8,133 nucleotides of DNA from Lutibacter sp. (GCA_030748365.1 JASMME010000048.1:1-8133), one strand, 5' to 3'; numbered from the stretch's first letter, positions 1-6,751 are shown. The notes: generated by a model from the sequence alone, not told the origin. Translations and numbers: made by a program.

Positions 1-286
1 GCTCCCTTTTTTGTAGCTTTAAATAATGGATAAAAGAATTGTAGAAGTATGCGACAGCCATGGTATAGAACGAGGTACCCCCCATATCTTCGTCAAATAG
101 CCTTGGAACAATGCCTGTATACAGCAACCAGCTAAGGAAGTTCTGTAAAGAAACAAAGATAATACCGTAACTGAACAGCATTACCGGTTTGCTGGGTTTT
201 CCTTTGAGTAAGTAGCCAGCCAGCAAATAGATAAAGCCGTAAACAGCTGTGAAGAGAAGGAATATATGGAAAGCCTCAACCATCAT
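1..286 (-). CDS. Small membrane protein of unknown function (3' end beyond the left edge)
   Basis: I do not recognise this protein. Reading the minus strand from ATG at 286 gives 95 codons with no stop before the window edge, so the C-terminus is missing. The visible part is strongly hydrophobic: a probable membrane helix at about residues 5-27, a second at about 35-60, and an aromatic-rich stretch at about 71-88 (with FYTMAVAYFYNSF) that may be a third. A short basic segment (LKGKPSKP) lies between the first two, and an acidic loop (FDEDMGG) precedes the third. Two ATG codons are adjacent (286 and 283), and either could be the start. The frame also stays open upstream to another ATG at 412, but those 42 codons look like non-coding AT-rich sequence and would cross the promoter of the neighbouring gene. 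It is divergent from the polyprenyl synthase. An integral inner-membrane protein is likely; its role is unknown. Confidence 0.7.
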   Translation of the reverse strand, partial: MMVEAFHIFLLFTAVYGFIYLLAGYLLKGKPSKPVMLFSYGIIFVSLQNFLSWLLYTGIVPRLFDEDMGGTSFYTMAVAYFYNSFIHYLKLQKRE

Positions 287-397
287 ATTCTGCAATTTTT
301 TTGGCAAGTTACAAATTATTTTGACATGGTTTAAACAAGCATAAATCCACTTTGTTGTGGAAATATTCAGCGACTTACTTCTAAGGGAAGAAATGGT

Positions 398-405
398 TAT
401 CTTTG
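398..405 (+). promoter_or_regulatory. Probable -7 box (TATCTTTG) for the polyprenyl synthase gene
   Basis: TATCTTTG matches the Bacteroidota -7 consensus TAnnTTTG exactly. A TTA at 375-377, 20 nt upstream, could act as an imperfect -33 element (consensus TTG). Transcription would begin near 411-413, leaving a leader of only about 12 nt before the ATG at 424. The position supports choosing that ATG, because the TTG at 403 lies inside the box itself. Confidence 0.5.
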
Positions 406-423
406 TCTCCATATCCCATCTCA

Positions 424-1401
424 ATGCGCATAGTAGAGCAGATCAAACAGCCCATTTTAAAGGAAATGGCACTATTCGAAGATAAGTTTAAAGAGGCCAT
501 GGCAACGCGGGTGCCCTTACTCAATAGAATTACCCACTATATTGTGAGAAGAAAGGGCAAGCAAATGCGTCCCATGTTTGTTTTCCTAACGGCGAAGATG
601 GTTTCTGATGGTAATTTTGAGGAAAGAACCTATCGAGGAGCTTCCATCATTGAATTGATCCACACCGCTACCCTCGTCCACGATGATGTGGTTGATGAGA
701 GCAACAAGCGCCGGGATTTCTTTTCCATCAATGCGCTCTGGAAAAATAAAATTGCCGTACTGGTGGGTGATTTTCTCTTGTCAAAAGGCCTTTTACTGTC
801 CATTGACCATGAAGATTATGACCTGCTGAAGCTCATCTCTGTGGCTGTACGTGAAATGAGTGAGGGAGAATTACTCCAGATTGAAAAGGCACGGAGACTC
901 GACATCACTGAGGCAGTCTATTTTGAGATTATTCGTCAAAAAACAGCAAGCCTAATCGCCGCTTGTTGTGGTATTGGAGCGGCTTCTGTGGGCAGTAGTG
1001 AGTCTGAAGTGACACGCCTGCGGCATTTTGGAGAACTCATCGGGATGGCTTTTCAGATCAAGGATGACCTGTTTGATTATACAGATCACAAGATAGGAAA
1101 ACCTACAGGGATTGATATCAAAGAACAAAAAATGACACTGCCACTTATTTACGCGCTCAATCACTGTGAGGCACATGAACGAACTTGGTTGATAAATTCG
1201 GTAAAGAAATATCGCAAGAACAAAAACAGCATTCGCGAGATCATAGCGTTTGTAAAAAACAAAGGTGGTATGGACTATGCTGTTTCCAAAATGAACAGTT
1301 ACCGGGAAAAGGCCATGGACATCCTGGACACCTATCCCGATTCCCCCTATAAAACCGCTTTAGCAACCCTGGTGAACTACGTTATTGAACGGAAGAAGTA
1401 G
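424..1401 (+). CDS. Long-chain all-trans polyprenyl diphosphate synthase
   Basis: This is a class I trans-isoprenyl diphosphate synthase of 325 residues. It adds isopentenyl diphosphate units to an allylic diphosphate in the cytoplasm; in this group the product most likely becomes the menaquinone side chain. Both aspartate-rich Mg-binding motifs are intact: DDVVD at residues 87-91, followed by the conserved RR at 96-97, and DDLFD at 214-218. The GKQMRP substrate-binding segment lies near residue 45, and a GKPTGIDI-EQK-TLP block follows the second motif. The residue five places before the first motif is a small alanine, which in this family permits long chains rather than C15 or C20 products. 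The start is ATG 424 (MRIVEQIKQP), the usual N-terminus in Flavobacteriia; an upstream TTG at 403 would add seven unlikely residues. Its stop overlaps the convergent GH3 gene. Exact chain length cannot be read from sequence; the IspB/octaprenyl-type label is by similarity. Confidence 0.93.
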   Translation: MRIVEQIKQPILKEMALFEDKFKEAMATRVPLLNRITHYIVRRKGKQMRPMFVFLTAKMVSDGNFEERTYRGASIIELIHTATLVHDDVVDESNKRRDFFSINALWKNKIAVLVGDFLLSKGLLLSIDHEDYDLLKLISVAVREMSEGELLQIEKARRLDITEAVYFEIIRQKTASLIAACCGIGAASVGSSESEVTRLRHFGELIGMAFQIKDDLFDYTDHKIGKPTGIDIKEQKMTLPLIYALNHCEAHERTWLINSVKKYRKNKNSIREIIAFVKNKGGMDYAVSKMNSYREKAMDILDTYPDSPYKTALATLVNYVIERKK

Positions 1402-2923
1402 TGCTGGTTTCCCTGTTCATGGCCAGTAATTCCTCCAGGTAATCCCGTGTATCTGACAAGCGGGGAATTTTGTGTTGCCCACCCAGTTTACCCTTTGATT
1501 TAAGCCAGTCATAGAACAAGCCTTTTCTGGCAACGTTGATTCTCGGCATATCCAGGGTCATATTGTTATAGCGTTTGGCCTCATAATCAGAATTGTTTGC
1601 TTTGAGCGCATTGTCGAGCAGTTCCGTAAAGTAACTGAGCGACGCTGGTGCTGTCGAAAATTCAATCAGCCATTCATGTCCCCCACTGGCCTTTCCCTCC
1701 ATAAAAACAGGGGCTACTGTATATTCAGCAACGGTGGCATTTGTTTTTAAGAAAGCCTGTTTTAAGGCTTCTTCCGCATTTTCAACAATCAACTCTTCGC
1801 CAAATACATTGATAAAGTTTTTGGTCCTGCCGGTAATCCTGATTCGGTAAGGATCTAGGGAGCTAAACTTGACGGTATCACCTATTAGGTAACGCCACAA
1901 GCCCCCGTTGGTCGTAATTACCATGGCATAGTTTTGACCGAGGCAAACTTCGGAAAGCGGGATGGCCACCGAGTCCTCGCCTTGGTAGCTGTCCATAGGT
2001 ATAAATTCATAAAAGATGCCGTAGTCCAGCATCAGAAGGAGGTCCAATGAATGGTCCTTGTCCTGTATGGCAAAAAATCCTTCGGAAGCATTGTAGGTTT
2101 CATAGTATTTAAAACCACGTTTCGGAATCAGTTTTTTGAATGACTCCCGGTATGGATTGAAATTGACGCCACCGTGAAAGTATACCTCCAGGTTGGGCCA
2201 AACCTCCAGGAGGTTGCTTTTTCCTGTTCGCTCCAAAACCTTGTTTGCCAACACCAGCATCCAAGAGGGTACACCTATCAAACTGGTGATATTTTCGTGA
2301 ATGGTTTCTTCTACAATGCTTTCCATTTTGCTTTCCCACTCCTCCATCAAGGCAGTTTCCTGTTTGGGCGCACTACTGAAATCGGCCCAAAAAGGCAGGT
2401 TTTCGATCATGATGGCAGACAGGTCACCAAAATAGGAGTTATTGTCTTCATACACTGCACTGCTTCCCCCCAAACGCAAGCTTTTTCCAGAAAAAAGCTG
2501 TGCATCGGGATTGTTGATAAAATACAGCCCCAACATATCTTTCCCCGCCTTGAAATGACAGTTTTCCAGGGCTTCTTCACTCACCGGAATAAACTTGCTT
2601 TTAGCATTGGTAGTACCGCTCGATTTGGCGAACCATTTTATAGGAGTTGGCCAAAGGATGTGTTGTTCTCCTTTTCGGGTTCTTTCAATCAGGGGTTCTA
2701 TGGATTCGTATTGCTGAATGGGTATCCTTTTGGCAAAGTCCGTGTAGTGTTGAATGCTTGAAAAGCGGTGTTTTTTTCCAATTTCGGTATTTTTTGCCTT
2801 GTCCAACAATTTAAAAAGGAGTTCTTGCTGAACGTCAATAGGGTATTTAATAAACAGTTCCATTTGGTGTTTCCTCTTTTTCAGGAACCAGGAAATAATG
2901 GAATTTACAATCGAGAAAGGCAT
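1382..2923 (-). CDS. GH3 family acyl-adenylate/amido synthetase-like protein
   Basis: This 513-residue protein belongs to the GH3 (auxin-responsive promoter) branch of the adenylating enzyme superfamily. Plant members activate a carboxylic acid with ATP and conjugate it to an amino acid. The three nucleotide-binding motifs are present in order: SSGTTNAKSKF at residues 101-111 (phosphate loop), YNASEGFFA at 277-285, and WRYLIGDTVKF at 353-363, followed by the hinge-like TGRTKNFINVFGEEL at 374-388. The length is slightly below that of plant GH3 proteins (about 600 residues). The N-terminus (MPFSIVNSIISWFLKKR) is typical of Bacteroidota homologues, which supports the ATG at 2923. No signal peptide is evident, so it is probably cytoplasmic. 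It starts 46 bp from the divergent DUF2797 gene and ends inside the convergent polyprenyl synthase gene. The substrate of bacterial members like this is not known to me, and the neighbours do not reveal it. Confidence 0.92.
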   Translation of the reverse strand: MPFSIVNSIISWFLKKRKHQMELFIKYPIDVQQELLFKLLDKAKNTEIGKKHRFSSIQHYTDFAKRIPIQQYESIEPLIERTRKGEQHILWPTPIKWFAKSSGTTNAKSKFIPVSEEALENCHFKAGKDMLGLYFINNPDAQLFSGKSLRLGGSSAVYEDNNSYFGDLSAIMIENLPFWADFSSAPKQETALMEEWESKMESIVEETIHENITSLIGVPSWMLVLANKVLERTGKSNLLEVWPNLEVYFHGGVNFNPYRESFKKLIPKRGFKYYETYNASEGFFAIQDKDHSLDLLLMLDYGIFYEFIPMDSYQGEDSVAIPLSEVCLGQNYAMVITTNGGLWRYLIGDTVKFSSLDPYRIRITGRTKNFINVFGEELIVENAEEALKQAFLKTNATVAEYTVAPVFMEGKASGGHEWLIEFSTAPASLSYFTELLDNALKANNSDYEAKRYNNMTLDMPRINVARKGLFYDWLKSKGKLGGQHKIPRLSDTRDYLEELLAMNRETSTTSSVQ

Positions 2924-2969
2924 TTTTTATTACGTATATTTAGCGTGTTAAATGTAAGAAAAAACTTTT
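2924..2969. promoter_or_regulatory. Divergent promoter region between the GH3 and DUF2797 genes
   Basis: This very AT-rich 46-bp spacer must hold the promoters of two divergent genes. Near-consensus -7 boxes, each one base off TAnnTTTG, occur on both strands: TATATTTA at 2935-2942 (plus, 28 nt before the DUF2797 ATG) and TACATTTA at 2956-2949 (minus, 26 nt before the GH3 ATG). A TTG lies 16 nt upstream of the minus box, shorter than usual spacing; the plus box has no clear TTG at -33. The assignment is tentative. Confidence 0.35.
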
Positions 2970-3764
2970 ATGCAATATACAGCCCATTTAAAAAAAATGA
3001 TGACTGAACTGCAGGAAGAAGTACAGTATTATCTCTTAGTAGATAAGGGTTTTTTACACCTAAACCAATTGATTCATCGCCGGTTTGAGATCCACCTTGA
3101 AGGCACCCGCTGCCTGTCTTGTTCCGCCGACAAAAAACGCTACCGACAGGGTTTTTGCTATGCGTGTTTCTTTAACAGTGCCCAAGCAGGTGACTGGATC
3201 ATCAGGCCCGAGTTGAGCAAGGCACACCTAGACATTGAAGACCGGGATCTCGATTTTGAAAAACAGGTGCAGTTGCAGCCCCATGTCGTTTACCTGGCCT
3301 TGTCGGGCAATGTAAAAGTGGGGGTCACCCGTAAGACACAATTGCCTACGCGCTGGATTGACCAGGGTGCCGTTCAGGCCCTTGAGATGGTGGAGGTGCC
3401 CAACCGTTACCTGGCAGGGATTACCGAAGTGGCTTTAAAAGCCTACGTCTCTGATAAGACCAGTTGGCGTCAAATGCTCAAAAATGACCTTTCACCACAG
3501 GATCTTTTGACCGAAAGTACCAGGCTAAAAGCCGCTATACCCGAGGAAGCACAGGCGTATTATATACCTCCCTCCAAGCTTACCCATATTCGTTACCCGG
3601 TGAGCGCCTACCCAAAGAAAATACAATCTCTCCATTTGGAGAAGACACCCGCCTATTCAGGAATCCTGACCGGTATCAAGGGGCAGTACTTATTGTTTGA
3701 GGACCAAACCGTGTTCAATGTGAGGAGCCATGAAGGCTGCTTGGTAAGGATTAAGATCAGTTAA
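2970..3764 (+). CDS. DUF2797 family protein with a four-cysteine zinc site
   Basis: This 264-residue protein of the DUF2797 family is conserved in Bacteroidota and some Actinobacteria and, to my knowledge, has no assigned function. An N-terminal region (about 1-40) precedes a probable zinc site made of two CxxC pairs: C48/C51 and C63/C66. A region at about 105-166 resembles the GIY-YIG/T5orf172 fold: VVYLA with Y108, KVGVT at 116-120, an arginine at R128, and E153 in a predicted helix (AGITEVALKAYV). These correspond in order and spacing to the conserved Tyr, YIG/KIG, Arg and Glu of GIY-YIG proteins. The C-terminal part (about 200-264) resembles a small beta-rich domain ending in VRIKIS. The start ATG 2970 gives the typical family N-terminus (MQYTAHLKKM). 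It is divergent from the GH3 gene and overlaps the stop of the convergent transporter by 8 nt. The family call is firm; the nuclease-like fold is my inference. Confidence 0.85.
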   Translation: MQYTAHLKKMMTELQEEVQYYLLVDKGFLHLNQLIHRRFEIHLEGTRCLSCSADKKRYRQGFCYACFFNSAQAGDWIIRPELSKAHLDIEDRDLDFEKQVQLQPHVVYLALSGNVKVGVTRKTQLPTRWIDQGAVQALEMVEVPNRYLAGITEVALKAYVSDKTSWRQMLKNDLSPQDLLTESTRLKAAIPEEAQAYYIPPSKLTHIRYPVSAYPKKIQSLHLEKTPAYSGILTGIKGQYLLFEDQTVFNVRSHEGCLVRIKIS

Positions 3765-4452
3765 TCCAGCTCCGAATCTCTTCTCCTGTTTCTAAGCCAA
3801 AACGTTTCCGCAAGAGGTGGACAAAAAGGTATAGCAGGGGTGTATCTAATAGGGCAATAAGCACTTTGAACAGGAAGCCGCTGACCACCAGGGATCCAAA
3901 CATAGACCAGGGCAATGCCTCGAAAGTACACAACAGCCCTACCACTGTAAAGGTGTCGACAAATTGAGAAGTAAAGGTGGAAAAGTTATTGCGTAGCCAA
4001 AGGTGTTTCCCCTTTGTTTTTTCTTTCCAGAAATGAAAAATCCGTATGTCTATGAATTGGGCAAAAAGATAAGCCAACATAGAAGCCAGTACCGCCAAGG
4101 GAGACAGTCCGAAGACAGCCTTAAATAGGGTGTCATCAACTGGGGAGGCTTCGATGGCCGGTACGGCATTGGCCACTAGCAAAATTCCCATGGAAAAAAT
4201 GGACGCTACAATGCCGGTGATTACCACCTGGTTGGCCCGCTTTTTTCCGTAAATCTCCGAAATGATGTCTGTGATTAGGAAGGTAATAGGGTAGGGCAAA
4301 ATTCCCACGGAAAGCTCAAACCGAAACCAGCCAAAAGGGTTCCAGTAAAAGAATTTTTGAAAAATAAGGTTTGAAGCCACCAGCGCAGCGATAAAAATAC
4401 CTGCCAACACCAGGTACACCACAAAGGCGGCACTTTGTTGATTGTTTTTCAT
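3757..4452 (-). CDS. Queuosine precursor transporter (VUT/YhhQ family)
   Basis: This 231-residue inner-membrane protein belongs to the Vut_1 (YhhQ/QPTR) family. Its characterised members import the queuosine precursors preQ0 or preQ1, used for modifying the wobble base of GUN tRNAs. About six hydrophobic segments are visible, at roughly residues 9-30, 46-62, 76-97, 112-134, 160-180 and 186-215. Family signatures are clear: GILPYPITFLITDIISEIYG around 50-69 followed by KKRA, then QFIDIRIFHFWK at 132-143, then LRNNFSTFTSQFVDT at 153-167. The length is normal for the family. The start ATG 4452 places a short polar N-terminus before the first helix. It is divergent from fabD across a 224-bp spacer and converges on the DUF2797 gene with an 8-nt overlap. 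No other queuosine gene lies in the window, so the substrate rests on family membership alone. Confidence 0.9.
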   Translation of the reverse strand: MKNNQQSAAFVVYLVLAGIFIAALVASNLIFQKFFYWNPFGWFRFELSVGILPYPITFLITDIISEIYGKKRANQVVITGIVASIFSMGILLVANAVPAIEASPVDDTLFKAVFGLSPLAVLASMLAYLFAQFIDIRIFHFWKEKTKGKHLWLRNNFSTFTSQFVDTFTVVGLLCTFEALPWSMFGSLVVSGFLFKVLIALLDTPLLYLFVHLLRKRFGLETGEEIRSWIN

Positions 4453-4469
4453 TTAGCGAGTAGTTATTA

Positions 4470-4477
4470 CGAATGTA
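4470..4477 (-). promoter_or_regulatory. Possible -7 box (TACATTCG) for the VUT transporter gene
   Basis: Read on the minus strand, TACATTCG differs from TAnnTTTG at one base and lies 17 nt before the transporter ATG. No TTG sits at the expected -33 distance, so this is a weak candidate. It lies back-to-back with the plus-strand box at 4490. Confidence 0.25.
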
Positions 4478-4489
4478 GCAAAATATTTT

Positions 4490-4497
4490 TACTTTTG
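4490..4497 (+). promoter_or_regulatory. Probable -7 box (TACTTTTG) upstream of fabD
   Basis: TACTTTTG fits TAnnTTTG exactly. A TTA at 4467-4469 lies 20 nt upstream, the same imperfect -33 arrangement seen before the polyprenyl synthase gene. If used, transcription would start near 4504 and fabD would carry a leader of about 170 nt. A closer promoter cannot be excluded: a TTGACA at 4592 and a TATAAT at 4637 lie in the spacer, but they are not spaced as a pair and are E. coli-like rather than Bacteroidota-like. Confidence 0.4.
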
Positions 4498-4540
4498 CCT
4501 CTTAAACAATGGGCGAAAGGATTTGTTAAAATAAGCACTA

Positions 4541-4600
4541 TCTTGTCAACAACGTGGAAAGGTGAGCGATATTTTACAGAAATCAAATTCATTGACAAGA
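4541..4600 (+). repeat. 9-bp perfect inverted repeat in the fabD upstream region
   Basis: TCTTGTCAA (4541-4549) and TTGACAAGA (4592-4600) are exact reverse complements separated by 42 nt. It lies in the presumed fabD leader. It could be a long-loop RNA stem or two half-sites for a DNA-binding regulator, and nothing in the sequence decides between these. There is no T-run after it, so it is not an intrinsic terminator. Confidence 0.4.
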
Positions 4601-4676
4601 CAGGTGAAATACGTCTTTGTATAAGCGTGCCCCATTTATAATGAATAGCAATCAATAATTACTAAAATGTAAACGT

Positions 4677-5561
4677 GTGAAAGCATATATTTTTCCAGGG
4701 CAAGGCGCCCAGTTCCCAGGGATGGGACGCGATCTTTACGAAAAGGATCCTATGGCACAGTCACTTTTTGAGCAAGCCAATAAGATTTTGGGTTTTTCCA
4801 TTACCGATATCATGTTTGAGGGAACCTCAGAAGCCCTGCAGCAGACCCGGGTAACCCAACCCGCTATTTTTTTACATTCGGTCATTCTGGCCAAGGTGTT
4901 GGGCGATGATTTCCAACCCTCGATGGTAGCAGGACATTCCCTGGGTGAATTTTCCGCCTTGGTAGCCAATGGAGTCCTTCGCTTTGAAGATGGCTTGCGC
5001 TTGGTTTCCAGCAGGGCTGTCGCGATGCAGGAAGCTTGTGAAAGACAAGTTTCTACGATGGCGGCCGTTTTGGGTCTTGAAGATGCCCAGGTTGAATCGG
5101 TTTGTGAACGCATCGAGGGGGTTGTGGTCGCAGCCAATTACAATTGTCCGGGTCAGTTGGTTATTTCCGGAGAGATGGCTGCCATTGACCAGGCCTGTGA
5201 AGCACTGACCGCTGCAGGGGCACGACGTGCTCTAAAATTGCCTGTCGGTGGGGCCTTCCACTCACCGCTGATGGAGCCGGCAAGGTCCGCACTCGCCCAG
5301 GCGATTGATCAGACCAGTTTTCAACAGGGGTGCTGTCCTGTCTACCAAAATGTGGTGGCCAGTTCCGTTACAGATCCCACAGTCATCAAAGAGCACTTAA
5401 TTGCACAGCTCACCGCCCCGGTACGCTGGACCCAGTCTGTACAACAAATGATTGCCGATGGTGCCACAGAGTTTATAGAAGTGGGCCCTGGCAAAGTACT
5501 GCAAGGCTTGATGCGAAAGATTGACCGGAGCGTTTCAGCAAGTGCTGCAACTATTCAATAA
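4677..5561 (+). CDS. fabD: Malonyl CoA-acyl carrier protein transacylase
   Basis: This 294-residue cytoplasmic enzyme moves the malonyl group from malonyl-CoA to acyl carrier protein, supplying the extender for type II fatty acid synthesis. The fold signatures are complete: GQGAQ at residues 8-12, the nucleophile serine S88 in GHSLGE, R113 which by family analogy binds the malonyl carboxylate, the catalytic H195 in AFHSPLM, and a GPGKVL block at 270-275. Length matches the family (about 290-310). The start is GTG at 4677, giving the standard MKAYIFPGQG N-terminus; no in-frame ATG precedes it before the TAA at 4656-4658. No Shine-Dalgarno sequence is visible. It appears monocistronic: it has its own upstream region, and a strong terminator follows its stop. 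Other fab genes are not adjacent. Confidence 0.97.
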   Translation: MKAYIFPGQGAQFPGMGRDLYEKDPMAQSLFEQANKILGFSITDIMFEGTSEALQQTRVTQPAIFLHSVILAKVLGDDFQPSMVAGHSLGEFSALVANGVLRFEDGLRLVSSRAVAMQEACERQVSTMAAVLGLEDAQVESVCERIEGVVVAANYNCPGQLVISGEMAAIDQACEALTAAGARRALKLPVGGAFHSPLMEPARSALAQAIDQTSFQQGCCPVYQNVVASSVTDPTVIKEHLIAQLTAPVRWTQSVQQMIADGATEFIEVGPGKVLQGLMRKIDRSVSASAATIQ

Positions 5562-5572
5562 GAACAATACAC

Positions 5573-5600
5573 AAACCGCTCAGAGATGAGCGGTTTTTTT
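5573..5600 (+). terminator. Rho-independent terminator after fabD (possibly bidirectional)
   Basis: A ten-pair stem, AAACCGCTCA with TGAGCGGTTT, is capped by a GAGA (GNRA) tetraloop and followed by a run of T through 5600. It begins 11 nt after the fabD stop. The T-run overlaps the galE stop codon (5599-5601), so one hairpin separates the convergent genes. In the minus direction the same hairpin is followed by TTTGTGTATTG, a weaker tail that may still terminate galE. Confidence 0.93.
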
Positions 5601-6606
5601 ACAGTGTTTGCTGCCATTTCCAGGCAGACAAGAGCGCTGTTTCCAAACTGAGCGCTGCCTTCCAGCCCAGTACTTTATTGGCCGTAGTAGTGTCGGCATA
5701 AGCGGCGGTGATGTCACCCGCTCTCCGCGCGACCATTTTGTAGTTTAGTTTTTTTCCGCTTACTTTTTCAAAAGATTGAATGACCTCCAAAACGGAACAC
5801 CCTTTCCCGGTGCCCAGGTTAAAGACCTCGTAGGGCGCTTTTTGGTCCTTATTAAACAGCCTTTTGAGGGCTACAATATGGGCCCTGGCCAGGTCGATTA
5901 CATGAATATAATCGCGGATGGCTGTACCGTCAGGGGTGTTGTAATCACTGCCAAAAACAGACAGCTCTTTCCGAATTCCGGCAGCTGTTTGCGTAATGAA
6001 TGGTACCAGGTTTTGAGGAACCCCGATGGGCAGTTCCCCGATTTTAGCAGATTCATGTGCGCCAATCGGATTGAAATAGCGCAGTGAAATCGCTTTTAAA
6101 TCAGCAACGGCAGTTTGGTCTTTGATAATTTCTTCCCCTACCTGTTTGGTATTTCCATAGGGAGATTCTGCCGGTTTGATAGGCGCGCTTTCCGTAATGG
6201 GAAGCGCGTCTGCCTGGCCGTATACCGTACAGGAGGAGCTAAAAATCAAATGTGTGGTCTTGTGGCGGTCCATTTCCTGTAATAGATTTACCAGACCACC
6301 GAGATTGTTTTCGTAGTATGCCAAGGGTTTCTGAACACTTTCTCCCACGGCTTTTGAGGCAGCAAAATGAATGACACCATCAATGGCCTGGGTGGCAAAG
6401 AATTGTTGTACTGCCGCCTTGTCTTTTAGGTCGATCTGGTGATAGGCTGGTGCCTTATGGGTGATCGAACGGATGTTTTCCAAGACTTCTATCTTCGCGT
6501 TTGAAAGGTCGTCGATGATTGCTACCTCAAAGCCCTCTTCTTGTAATGCCACCACGGTATGGGAGCCAATATAGCCCAAGCCACCCGTTACCAGTACTTT
6601 TTTCAT
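5599..6606 (-). CDS. galE: UDP-glucose 4-epimerase
   Basis: This 335-residue extended short-chain dehydrogenase interconverts UDP-glucose and UDP-galactose using tightly bound NAD, for galactose use and for supplying UDP-galactose to surface polysaccharides. The NAD-binding glycine motif GGLGYIGSH is at residues 8-16. The active site is intact: SSSCTVYG at 123-130 supplies the catalytic Ser/Thr region, and YGNTK at 150-154 holds the catalytic Tyr and Lys. The DYNTPDGTAIRDYIHV block near 221-236 and FNLGTGKG near 252-259 are typical of GalE. Length is close to the E. coli enzyme (338). A minor oddity is cysteine C126 where many homologues have alanine or serine. It has its own promoter at 6650-6679 and appears monocistronic. 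A UDP-GlcNAc 4-epimerase activity, alone or in addition, cannot be excluded from sequence. Confidence 0.95.
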   Translation of the reverse strand: MKKVLVTGGLGYIGSHTVVALQEEGFEVAIIDDLSNAKIEVLENIRSITHKAPAYHQIDLKDKAAVQQFFATQAIDGVIHFAASKAVGESVQKPLAYYENNLGGLVNLLQEMDRHKTTHLIFSSSCTVYGQADALPITESAPIKPAESPYGNTKQVGEEIIKDQTAVADLKAISLRYFNPIGAHESAKIGELPIGVPQNLVPFITQTAAGIRKELSVFGSDYNTPDGTAIRDYIHVIDLARAHIVALKRLFNKDQKAPYEVFNLGTGKGCSVLEVIQSFEKVSGKKLNYKMVARRAGDITAAYADTTTANKVLGWKAALSLETALLSAWKWQQTL

Positions 6607-6649
6607 CTGTTTTTATTTCTTCGGAGTTGTTTTGTATACATTTTTTCTG

Positions 6650-6679
6650 CAAATATACCCAGTTTTTTTCGCCTATCAA
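6650..6679 (-). promoter_or_regulatory. galE promoter (TTG-N19-TATATTTG)
   Basis: On the minus strand a TTG (6679-6677) is followed after 19 nt by TATATTTG (6657-6650), an exact match to both the -33 and -7 elements and the spacing of Bacteroidota housekeeping promoters. Transcription should begin near 6643-6645, giving a galE leader of about 37-39 nt. This is the best promoter in the window and shows that galE need not depend on the upstream cysteine operon. Confidence 0.7.
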
Positions 6680-6751
6680 CCTGGTCCTTTTTAGGTCAAG
6701 TATTTGAAGGTCTTTCAAAAGGTGTATTTACCTCGTTGAATTACAAAAATA

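Noticed and set aside
329..336. GTTTAAAC palindrome in the spacer before the polyprenyl synthase gene
   Set aside because: A single 8-bp AT-rich palindrome is expected by chance, with no second copy nearby.
403..423. TTG start adding seven residues to the polyprenyl synthase
   Set aside because: The TTG lies within the TATCTTTG promoter box, and the conserved N-terminus starts at ATG 424.
2174..2761. 195-codon open frame on the plus strand inside the GH3 gene
   Set aside because: It is antisense to a complete, motif-rich gene and its translation has no recognisable domain; it is a shadow.
4592..4642. E. coli-like TTGACA (4592) and TATAAT (4637) as a sigma-70 promoter
   Set aside because: They are 39 nt apart rather than about 17, and Bacteroidota promoters follow a different consensus.
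4435..4655. Short open frames of 68 and 62 codons on both strands in the spacer before fabD
   Set aside because: No recognisable similarity or start context; they overlap each other and the promoter region.
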